Assembly: GCA_016931185.1 (NCBI GenBank)
Contig: JAFGFI010000239.1
Coordinates: forward strand, 1-40,170
Length of the DNA: 40,170 nucleotides
Source: Anaerolineae bacterium
GTDB lineage: Bacteria > Chloroflexota > Anaerolineae > B4-G1 > SLSP01
Reading direction: 5' to 3'
Made by a program: the position numbers and the translations under genes. The notes under the pieces are model-generated. The model was not told where the DNA came from. It was given only the letters and a program-made list of their open reading frames with translations, and searched no databases. Shown here one piece after another: positions 15,687 to 21,452 of this stretch; within the stretch, counting starts at the first letter, position 1; each line of letters begins with the position of its first letter.

Positions 15687-17264
15687 ATGAATAAATCCAC
15701 ACATCGTTTTCTCTGGTCCACGCACCCGGCTCGCGCCATTGTTGAGGCCTGGATGTGGGGTTTTGCGATCTTGTTTTTGCTTTGGCGCTTGGCAGGAACC
15801 GTCGTCCATTCGGTAATGGGGAATGGATGGTTTGTTCTTGCCGGGATGGCGGGGATGTGGACGGTGTTGCGAGCGCGTATCCCGACGGGAACGTGGTGGC
15901 GGCAAATGCTCTGGGAACTGGGTGTGGGATTCGCGTTGAGCCTGGGAATGTTTGTAGGCATTGTTGGGCCTGTTGCCTGGTTGCACTGGGAAGCTGCGTG
16001 GCAGGCTGCCTTTGCTGATAATTCTCCTGTTATTCTGCTATTGTTCGGTATCGGGCCGGGTTTCGTGGCCACACGCAGCCTGGTACATTTATGGCTTTAC
16101 TGGGATCGACTGCGCCGTCGCCGCATGTTATGGTCGCTGACGCACGCGCACCTTACCGTCGTCGTTGTTGTTATGAGTTTGTCGGCGTTGGTGCTGGTGC
16201 TGTTAAGCCCACTCAAAGAGATTCTGGACTACGATCCTCGGTCCGGCAGTGTATGGGCATTGTTGGCCTCCGATTTGCTGGTTACTTTTTTCCCTGCTGC
16301 TATGGTCGCGCTCCTTATGACGGCATTTGTGCTTATGGTTGTGTTGCCGCCGTCGGCTTTATTTTCATTCCTGGTGGCGCGGAAGACGACCAGGAGACTG
16401 GAAGCCTTGACCCTGGCGACGGGCGCGCTACGTGGCGGTGAGTATACTACCCGCGTCGCAGTTTCAGGTGAGGATGAGGTGGCACAATTGCAATCGGATT
16501 TCAATGTGATGGCGGAGTCGCTGGAGATCACGCTTCGTGACCTCAAAACTGAGCGGGATAGGGTGGCACAGTTGTTGCGCGCGCGACAGACGCTCATCGC
16601 CAGCGTTTCTCACGAGCTGCGTACACCGGTAGCAACAGTGCGGGGTTATTTGGATTCTTTGCGTTCATACGATACCCCGCCCGAAACATGGAAGCATGAT
16701 TTGACGGTGATGGAAACCGAAATCTTGCATCTTCAACGGTTGATTGATGATCTATTCACGCTTTCGCGGGCTGAGGTCGGTGCTTTGACCCTGGAGTTAC
16801 AACCCGTTTCGCTGAGTACTGTTGTGCAACGGCGGCTCGATGCGCTGTCGCCGCTGGCATGGGAGCGGGAACGAATTGAACTGGTGGCCGAGTTGCCAGG
16901 GGATTTGCCCTCGATCCATGTAGACGAGGGTCGCCTGGATCAAATCCTGACGAATCTTCTGCGCAACGCGCTCCGGCACACGCCGCCGGGCGGGATTATC
17001 GTCGTGCGCGCGGAGATCGAAGCCGATAGTGTGCGACTAGACGTGTGTGATACAGGCGCCGGCATCGCGCCGGACGAACTCCCCCACATCTGGGAACGCT
17101 TCTATCGTGGTGAGGATGCGCGCACCCAAGATCAACACGGTGCAGGCTTGGGATTGGCTCTGGTACAGGAGATCACCGAAGCCATGGGCGGGTCGGTGGC
17201 TGTGCAGAGTATTGTGGGTGAGGGAAGTTGCTTTACGATAAGATTGCCGAAAGATGAAAAGTAA
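15687..17264 (+). CDS. Membrane sensor histidine kinase
   Basis: A 525-residue kinase. About six hydrophobic segments occupy residues 20-230 (for example WGFAILFLLWRLAG, LTVVVVVMSLSALVLVLL and AALLMTAFVLMVVLPPSALFSFLV). A HAMP domain follows (RLEALTLATGALRGGEYTTRV). The dimerisation domain has phospho-acceptor H309 in SVSHELRTPVATVRGYLDS. The ATPase core shows LTNLLRNALRHTP, DTGAGIAPDELPHIWERFYRG and AGLGLALVQEI. No large extracytoplasmic sensor domain is present, so the stimulus may be sensed in the membrane. It has no clear Shine-Dalgarno and is probably translated by coupling to the regulator gene. Confidence 0.95.
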   Translation: MNKSTHRFLWSTHPARAIVEAWMWGFAILFLLWRLAGTVVHSVMGNGWFVLAGMAGMWTVLRARIPTGTWWRQMLWELGVGFALSLGMFVGIVGPVAWLHWEAAWQAAFADNSPVILLLFGIGPGFVATRSLVHLWLYWDRLRRRRMLWSLTHAHLTVVVVVMSLSALVLVLLSPLKEILDYDPRSGSVWALLASDLLVTFFPAAMVALLMTAFVLMVVLPPSALFSFLVARKTTRRLEALTLATGALRGGEYTTRVAVSGEDEVAQLQSDFNVMAESLEITLRDLKTERDRVAQLLRARQTLIASVSHELRTPVATVRGYLDSLRSYDTPPETWKHDLTVMETEILHLQRLIDDLFTLSRAEVGALTLELQPVSLSTVVQRRLDALSPLAWERERIELVAELPGDLPSIHVDEGRLDQILTNLLRNALRHTPPGGIIVVRAEIEADSVRLDVCDTGAGIAPDELPHIWERFYRGEDARTQDQHGAGLGLALVQEITEAMGGSVAVQSIVGEGSCFTIRLPKDEK

Positions 17265-17289
17265 GAAGTAGGGGGATAGGAGAACTCCT

Positions 17290-17344
17290 TGCTACAAATT
17301 CGCGACAAAACCACGATACGCGGGCGACATCCCTCCGTTATATT
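17290..17344 (+). promoter_or_regulatory. Four 11-bp-phased direct repeats and -10 box before the microprotein
   Basis: TGCTACA (17290), CGCGACA (17301), CACGATA (17312) and GGCGACA (17323) occur at exact 11-bp steps. TATATT at 17339 lies 27 bp after the start of the third repeat, the same geometry as before the response regulator; TATTAA at 17350 fits the fourth repeat equally. The shared site points to control by the same regulator. Confidence 0.6.
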
Positions 17345-17362
17345 TACAGTATTAAACGGAGG
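17332..17362 (+). promoter_or_regulatory. Hairpin covering the Shine-Dalgarno
   Basis: CCTCCGTT (17332-17339) pairs with AACGGAGG (17355-17362) over a 15-nt loop. GGAGG in the right arm is the ribosome binding site of the ORF at 17372. If the transcript starts upstream of 17332 the site can be sequestered; if it starts from a -10 at 17339 the left arm is lost. Confidence 0.45.
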
Positions 17363-17371
17363 TGAAGTGAA

Positions 17372-17524
17372 ATGAAACATACAGTGTCCGATCAAGTGTG
17401 GGTTCCCGTGATGGGCTCGAGTACCGCGATGTTGGATTTGGATACGGCCCTTGTTTGCTCGTTGATTGCCTGGTTGCTTGCTAAATTGCAATTTAGGTTT
17501 AAAGAATCGAAAATGGGTTTATGA
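17372..17524 (+). CDS. 50-residue microprotein with a hydrophobic helix
   Basis: ATG at 17372 is preceded by GGAGGTG 9 nt away. The protein has a short polar N-terminus, a hydrophobic stretch (TALVCSLIAWLLAKLQF) and a basic tail (RFKESK). It resembles small single-pass membrane peptides but matches no family I recognise. It has its own promoter-like region with repeats shared with the two-component operon, so it may be a regulated effector or feedback peptide for the kinase. This is inference; the coding evidence is the strong Shine-Dalgarno and the sensible reading frame. Confidence 0.5.
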   Translation: MKHTVSDQVWVPVMGSSTAMLDLDTALVCSLIAWLLAKLQFRFKESKMGL

Positions 17525-17641
17525 TATGGTTGTGGGTATTAATATACGTGAACAAGTTGCCATTTTGAAATTTGGGTATATTCTCAAGATGTGAGGTAAT
17601 TTCCCTGGATAGTTTAGGTTGTCTACAGAAAGGAGTTTGCT

Positions 17642-18223
17642 ATGAGTGTAAAGAAAATCTTGATGCTCGTCGGTGACTATGTTGAAGATTATGAGGTGAT
17701 GGTGCCTTTCCAGGCACTCCTGATGATTGGTCATCAGGTTTCTGCCGTCTGTCCCGATAAAAAGGCGGGTGAGACGGTGCGCACCGCAGTCCACGATTTC
17801 GAGGGAGACCAGACCTACAGCGAGAAGCGCGGTCATAACTTTGCGTTGAATGCTACGTTTGCAGAGGTCAAGGCCGAAGACTATGATGCGCTGGTCATTC
17901 CTGGCGGGCGCGCACCGGAGTATATCCGCTTGAATGAGACTGTCTTGGAGATGGTGCAGCATTTTGCACAGGCAAACAAACCTATTGCCGCTATTTGCCA
18001 CGGAGCACAGGTGCTGGCCGCTGCGGGAGTGATTGAGGGTAAGGCCTGTTCCGCTTATCCGGCAGTGGGACCAGATGTGACGCGCGCGGGTGGCGAGTAT
18101 GTTAATATTCCCGTGGATAAGGCACACGTGGATGGTAATTTGGTCACTGCGCCGGCCTGGCCCGCGCATCCTGATTGGCTTGCCAAATTCTTGCAAGTAT
18201 TGGGGACAAAAATCGAACCCTAG
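17642..18223 (+). CDS. DJ-1/PfpI family protein
   Basis: A 193-residue protein of the class I glutamine-amidotransferase-like superfamily. The start [18 protein letters not shown] has the conserved acidic residue of the family, the middle has [15 protein letters not shown], and the nucleophile elbow is AAICHGAQ with C119/H120. Members act as deglycases, chaperones or intracellular proteases; the activity cannot be chosen from sequence. GAAAGGAG precedes the ATG. It stands alone between the microprotein and the AOR leader. Confidence 0.9.
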   Translation: MSVKKILMLVGDYVEDYEVMVPFQALLMIGHQVSAVCPDKKAGETVRTAVHDFEGDQTYSEKRGHNFALNATFAEVKAEDYDALVIPGGRAPEYIRLNETVLEMVQHFAQANKPIAAICHGAQVLAAAGVIEGKACSAYPAVGPDVTRAGGEYVNIPVDKAHVDGNLVTAPAWPAHPDWLAKFLQVLGTKIEP

Positions 18224-18273
18224 TAAGGTGTAGAGGATATGGCTTGTCGGTTGGTTTATTTCCGGCGGGGAAT

Positions 18274-18302
18274 TTGACAAATTTTTAGAGTTTCTGTATC
18301 AT
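18274..18302 (+). promoter_or_regulatory. Sigma-70-type promoter of the AOR leader
   Basis: TTGACA (18274-18279), a 17-bp spacer and TATCAT (18297-18302): full -35 match and 5/6 for the -10. Transcription from about 18309 would give a leader of about 525 nt before the AOR start codon, containing the riboswitch. Confidence 0.65.
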
Positions 18303-18360
18303 TGAAGTGACTATAGGGAGATATTTCTTTTGGGCAACCCCGGTCGCCATGCACAGCAGA

Positions 18361-18403
18361 CGGCTGCCTTCAGCAAGAAACTGGGGATGTTTCCTAGCAG
18401 TTA
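18361..18403. repeat. Dispersed 43-bp repeat, copy 1
   Basis: This block matches 29329-29371 with about six differences in 43 positions; a shared core is AGAAACTGGGGAT, then TAGCAGTT. It lies inside the predicted AOR leader, while copy 2 lies antisense to its downstream gene, so it is more likely a dispersed element than a common cis-regulator. Confidence 0.7.
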
Positions 18404-18481
18404 GCAGATATGTAAAATGTCAGGACGTTTTATGTATCACGTTTCATGAACTAAAATAAACTATACCTACATTGTATATAT

Positions 18482-18571
18482 GCCTCCGACCCATACGCGT
18501 TCCTTTCGAGGACGGATGGGCGATAGGGTGTAAGAAGTAATTCTTATGCCTGCCTTATTTGCAAAGGAGGC
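18482..18571 (+). ncRNA. Moco/Tuco-type riboswitch aptamer
   Basis: P1 is GCCTCC (18482-18487) with GGAGGC (18566-18571). The 5' strand continues GACC as in the Moco motif. P2 is CCCAT/ATGGG and carries one short TCCT-TTCG-AGGA hairpin, with no P3 arm. Then come the conserved GGGCGA and AGG, a stem GGTGT-AAGAA closed by a GTAA GNRA loop (18537-18540), and the 3' segment TGCCTTATTTGCAAAGG, which parallels the E. coli moaA leader segment ending in CTGGAAAGG. Absence of P3 is the feature proposed for tungsten-cofactor (Tuco) variants, which fits the AOR gene downstream. The alignment was made from memory of the motif. Confidence 0.82.
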
Positions 18572-18614
18572 AATCCTACCTTTCAGGTGCTCGGGTAGGA
18601 TTGCTTCCTTTTTT
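18566..18614 (+). terminator. Riboswitch expression platform terminator
   Basis: GGAGGCAATCCTACC pairs with GGTAGGATTGCTTCC (one wobble) and is followed by six T. Its first six bases are the 3' strand of aptamer P1, so P1 and the full terminator exclude each other. Ligand-stabilised P1 should allow read-through, making this an ON switch for AOR. Confidence 0.85.
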
Positions 18615-18688
18615 GTTTGTCTGTAAAACCTTGTCCAGCTTTAGAGGGTTGTAAAGTTCAGGTATAGCTGGCGTACCTGATTAAAGAT

Positions 18689-18803
18689 AGGAATGTTTCA
18701 TCGGAGTTTGAGTGTGTATCGTTACAAAACATAAGATGTAAGTGATTTTTTATGTTTTATGCATTACGTTTGACGTACCCGCTAACCTAAATGAAACATA
18801 CCT
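18689..18803. repeat. Small element with 13-bp terminal inverted repeats
   Basis: AGGAATGTTTCAT (18689-18701) and ATGAAACATACCT (18791-18803) are inverted repeats with one mismatch. The right 36 bp (from CGTTTGACGTA at 18767) resemble 29429-29464 at the second locus. It may be a miniature inverted-repeat element lying between riboswitch and AOR. Confidence 0.4.
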
Positions 18804-18833
18804 ATTTAATATTAACGTAAGGAGGTTTTTTAT

Positions 18834-20594
18834 ATGTGGATTTTGCGTCTTAATATGACCGATCGTTCGTATTCGTTGGAGGATGTGCCGGAGCGTTATC
18901 AGAAGCTAGGGGGACGTGGTCTGACATCTACGCTTATTTGTGATGAAGTGGATCCGACGTGCCATCCCCTTGGCCCAAATAATAAGCTTGTTTTTGCTCC
19001 GGGAATTGTTACCGGGACTCCTGCCGCCACATCGGCCCGGATATCAGTGGGGGGAAAATCCCCCCTGACTGGCGGCATTAAGGAATCTAACGCCGGCACA
19101 AGTTGGGCGCCCGCTGTAGCCCGGATGCGGATTAAGGCGGTTGTGGTCGAGGGAATGCCGGAGGAAAAGGGCAAGTATTGGATGGTCAAGCTCTCTTGGG
19201 ATGGCGAGAAACCCGCTGTGGAGTTTATGCCCGCCGATGGGTATGTGGGCAAAAACCTCTATGACGTTTTTCCGGCGTTGTTCGAGAAGTTTGGCAAGAG
19301 AGTCCATGTGGCCGGTATCGGGACTGCGGGAGAATTCGGGTATGCTAACTCCGGGATTGTGTTTAATGATATGAAGCAGCGGCCCACGCGCTACTCCGGG
19401 CGTGGTGGTCTGGGGGCCGTGATGGGGAGTAAGGGGCTCAAGTTCTTTGTTGTGGATGCGACGGACGCGCCGGGTGTCGAATATGCCGACGAGGCCCTCT
19501 TTAAGCAGGGAGCCAAGAAGCTGCGCGAGGCCCTGGGAGAGCACGCACTGACCAAGCCCAAGGGCGGCCTGAATACCTATGGTACGGCGGTGTTGATCAA
19601 CATTTTGAATGAGGCTGGCGGCCTGCCCACGCGCAACTTCCGCACCGGGCGCTTTGAGGGTGCGCCCAAGATCGCGGGGGAGGCAATTTTTGAGAATAAC
19701 AAGGCGCGCACGGGTAAGGAGGTCTACAACCACGCGTGTAGCCCCGGTTGTGTCATCCAGTGCTCCAACACGCTCTATGATAAGGATGGTGAGGAGATCG
19801 TCTCCTGCGTTGAATATGAGTCCGACTGGGCATTGGGCGCAAACTGCGGCATTGATGATCTGGACGGGATTGGTAAAATGGTTTATTGGTGCAATGCTTA
19901 TGGCCTGGACACCATTGAGGCAGGCGACTCTATCGCCGTTGCAATGGATTCTGGCTTGCTACCCTTTGGCGATCTCGAGGGTGCGATTAACCTGATACAC
20001 GAGATGGGCAAGGGCAAACCCTTGGGCCGTGTCCTGGGCGGCGGCACGGCGTTCGTGGCCAAAGCATTTGGGAATCCGCGCTCCCCGTCGGTCAAGGGCC
20101 AGGGGATGCCGGCTTACGAACCGCGCGCGGTCAAGGGCATCGGCGTGACCTATGCCACCACCACGATGGGGGCAGATCACACCGCGGGATATACCATCGC
20201 GCCGGAGATTGCGGGAGTGGGCGGCACTTCTGACCCGTTAAAGTCTGAGCCGGCTAAAGCAGACCTCAGCCGCGCCTTCCAGACGACGACGGCGTTCCTG
20301 GATTCTACCGGGCACTGCCTCTTTATCGCGTTTGCCATTCTCGATATCGCCAGTGGCTTTGAGGGGATGGTGGAGGAAGTGAATGGGGTACTGGGCACGC
20401 ATTTGACCAATGATGAAGTCGTTGCCCTCGGCGGCGAGATCCTCAAGCGCGAGCGCGCCTTCAACATGGGCGCGGGTATGACCACGGCGGATGACCGCTT
20501 GCCGGAGTTTATGAAGTACGAGAAACTCCCGCCGCACAACGTGGTGGCCGACCTCTCCGACGAAGTAATGGATAGGGTTTTCGGCGAGATGTAG
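18834..20594 (+). CDS. aor: Aldehyde:ferredoxin oxidoreductase family protein
   Basis: A 586-residue tungsten- (or molybdenum-) pterin enzyme of the AOR family, which oxidises aldehydes to acids with ferredoxin in the cytoplasm of anaerobes, or the reverse. Landmarks are the N-terminal GGRGLTSTL, APGIVTGTPAATSARISVGGKSPLTGG, and GRGGLGAVMGSKGLKF for pterin binding. The [4Fe-4S] ligands are C302, C306, C310 and C495; the spacing C-x3-C-x3-C differs by one residue from the Pyrococcus AOR pattern (C-x2-C-x3-C). The DSTGHC motif before C495 corresponds to D-x-x-G-L-C. AAGGAGG precedes the ATG. The upstream riboswitch and the following MoaD-like genes support a pterin-cofactor role. The aldehyde substrate is not readable. 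Confidence 0.93.
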   Translation: MWILRLNMTDRSYSLEDVPERYQKLGGRGLTSTLICDEVDPTCHPLGPNNKLVFAPGIVTGTPAATSARISVGGKSPLTGGIKESNAGTSWAPAVARMRIKAVVVEGMPEEKGKYWMVKLSWDGEKPAVEFMPADGYVGKNLYDVFPALFEKFGKRVHVAGIGTAGEFGYANSGIVFNDMKQRPTRYSGRGGLGAVMGSKGLKFFVVDATDAPGVEYADEALFKQGAKKLREALGEHALTKPKGGLNTYGTAVLINILNEAGGLPTRNFRTGRFEGAPKIAGEAIFENNKARTGKEVYNHACSPGCVIQCSNTLYDKDGEEIVSCVEYESDWALGANCGIDDLDGIGKMVYWCNAYGLDTIEAGDSIAVAMDSGLLPFGDLEGAINLIHEMGKGKPLGRVLGGGTAFVAKAFGNPRSPSVKGQGMPAYEPRAVKGIGVTYATTTMGADHTAGYTIAPEIAGVGGTSDPLKSEPAKADLSRAFQTTTAFLDSTGHCLFIAFAILDIASGFEGMVEEVNGVLGTHLTNDEVVALGGEILKRERAFNMGAGMTTADDRLPEFMKYEKLPPHNVVADLSDEVMDRVFGEM

Positions 20595-20605
20595 GGGATC
20601 GTAGG

Positions 20606-20648
20606 GTATGTTTCCATTTTCGGGTTACACCCGAAAATGGAAACATAC
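20606..20648. repeat. Palindrome, 20-bp stem with 3-nt loop
   Basis: A perfect 20-bp arm (20606-20625, beginning GTATGTTTCC) pairs with 20629-20648 around TAC (GTA on the other strand). It begins 11 bases after the AOR stop. As in its relatives, T-rich bases precede and A-rich bases follow the apex. Confidence 0.85.
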
Positions 20649-20663
20649 TTCAAATCTTTTTTG

Positions 20664-20684
20664 GCGGCCTTTGGGCCGCTTTTT
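20664..20684 (+). terminator. Intrinsic terminator after AOR
   Basis: GCGGCC, loop TTTG, GGCCGC, followed by five T. A textbook small terminator that may reduce read-through into the MoaD-like genes. Confidence 0.75.
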
Positions 20685-20703
20685 CTATCGGTGAAAACGT
20701 TTA

Positions 20704-20731
20704 TCATTCATAATTCGTAATTCGTAATCCT
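20704..20731. repeat. Four heptamer repeats before MoaD-like gene
   Basis: TCATTCA, TAATTCG, TAATTCG, TAATCCT, ending against the AGGAG ribosome binding site. Confidence 0.65.
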
Positions 20732-20743
20732 TAGGAGATAAAA

Positions 20744-20986
20744 ATGCAGGTGAAGGTCAAATTGTATGCTAATTTACAGAAATACGCGCCGGAGGGCACG
20801 GCGTTGGGAGAGGCGTTCCCGGTGAAACTTCCTGAAAAAAGTACGATAGCGGATCTCATTGCCGTATTGAACATCCGCGCTAACGAAGTGAAGGTGGCTT
20901 ACGTGAACGGCCGGGCGCGGGCCGAACTGTACCGTTTGCAAGAGGGTGACGACGTAGGTATCTTTTCGCCGGTAGGAGGGGGTTAG
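20744..20986 (+). CDS. MoaD/ThiS-family sulfur carrier
   Basis: An 80-residue ubiquitin-like protein: MQVKVKLYANLQKYAPEG at the start, VAYVNGRARAELYRLQEGDDVGIFSPVGGG at the end. The free C-terminal Gly-Gly is the site of thiocarboxylation, so it can act as a sulfur donor in molybdopterin/tungstopterin synthesis. AGGAG precedes the ATG. Its place behind AOR suggests a dedicated cofactor role. Its stop abuts the next ATG. Confidence 0.88.
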   Translation: MQVKVKLYANLQKYAPEGTALGEAFPVKLPEKSTIADLIAVLNIRANEVKVAYVNGRARAELYRLQEGDDVGIFSPVGGG

Positions 20987-21355
20987 ATGGTAGATATTTG
21001 TGTAGAAGTGTGGCTCTATGGTCCATTGGCGCGCTATGGGGGGAGTGATGGCGATGTCTTTGCACAGATGACTGCTCAGTTGCCTGAAATGTCTACTGTG
21101 CAAGACCTGTTAGCCCATCTAGGTCTGCCGACTGAGGAACGAGGTATTACGTTTATCAACGGCAATCTCAGCGCGATGCCCGGATTACAGCCGGATTTGG
21201 GGCACGTGCTATCTGACGGAGATCGCGTCTCGTTCTTTCACCTCAAGAGTATGTGGCCGTTCCAGTATCGTCACGATGTCAGCGCCGTCGCCGAGTTTTC
21301 GGAGGCGATGCAGATGCGAGAGGATGGGGGGATACGGTCGTTGTACGAGACGTGA
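20987..21355 (+). CDS. ThiS/MoaD-like protein with C-terminal extension
   Basis: A 122-residue protein starting immediately after the preceding stop codon. Residues 1-85 follow the beta-grasp pattern (VEVWLYGPLARYGG, MSTVQDLLAHLGL, ITFINGNLS, LSDGDRVSFFHL). The chain does not end in Gly-Gly but continues for about 35 residues (from KSMWPFQYRHDVSA). It therefore cannot act as a normal thiocarboxylate carrier unless cleaved. Such paired small proteins behind AOR genes may act as structural partners; function unknown. Confidence 0.7.
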   Translation: MVDICVEVWLYGPLARYGGSDGDVFAQMTAQLPEMSTVQDLLAHLGLPTEERGITFINGNLSAMPGLQPDLGHVLSDGDRVSFFHLKSMWPFQYRHDVSAVAEFSEAMQMREDGGIRSLYET

Positions 21356-21452
21356 TGCGTGAATAGAAGATTTGCAAGGCTAAGTAACGTGCGTATACTT
21401 AAAGCAACGGTACAGAATCTTTATTTTGGAGTCGATCTTAAATTTTATATCC

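Noticed and set aside
17519..18280. 253-codon open frame on the minus strand
   Set aside because: It is antisense to the DJ-1/PfpI gene, has no Shine-Dalgarno and reads as low-quality protein; the plus-strand gene has a clear catalytic motif.
18361..18403. A second riboswitch in the AOR leader
   Set aside because: The other copy at 29329 is antisense to its downstream gene, so a shared cis-regulatory role is unlikely.
19044..19733. 229-codon open frame antisense to AOR
   Set aside because: Produced by GC-biased codon use in the AOR gene; no recognisable motif.
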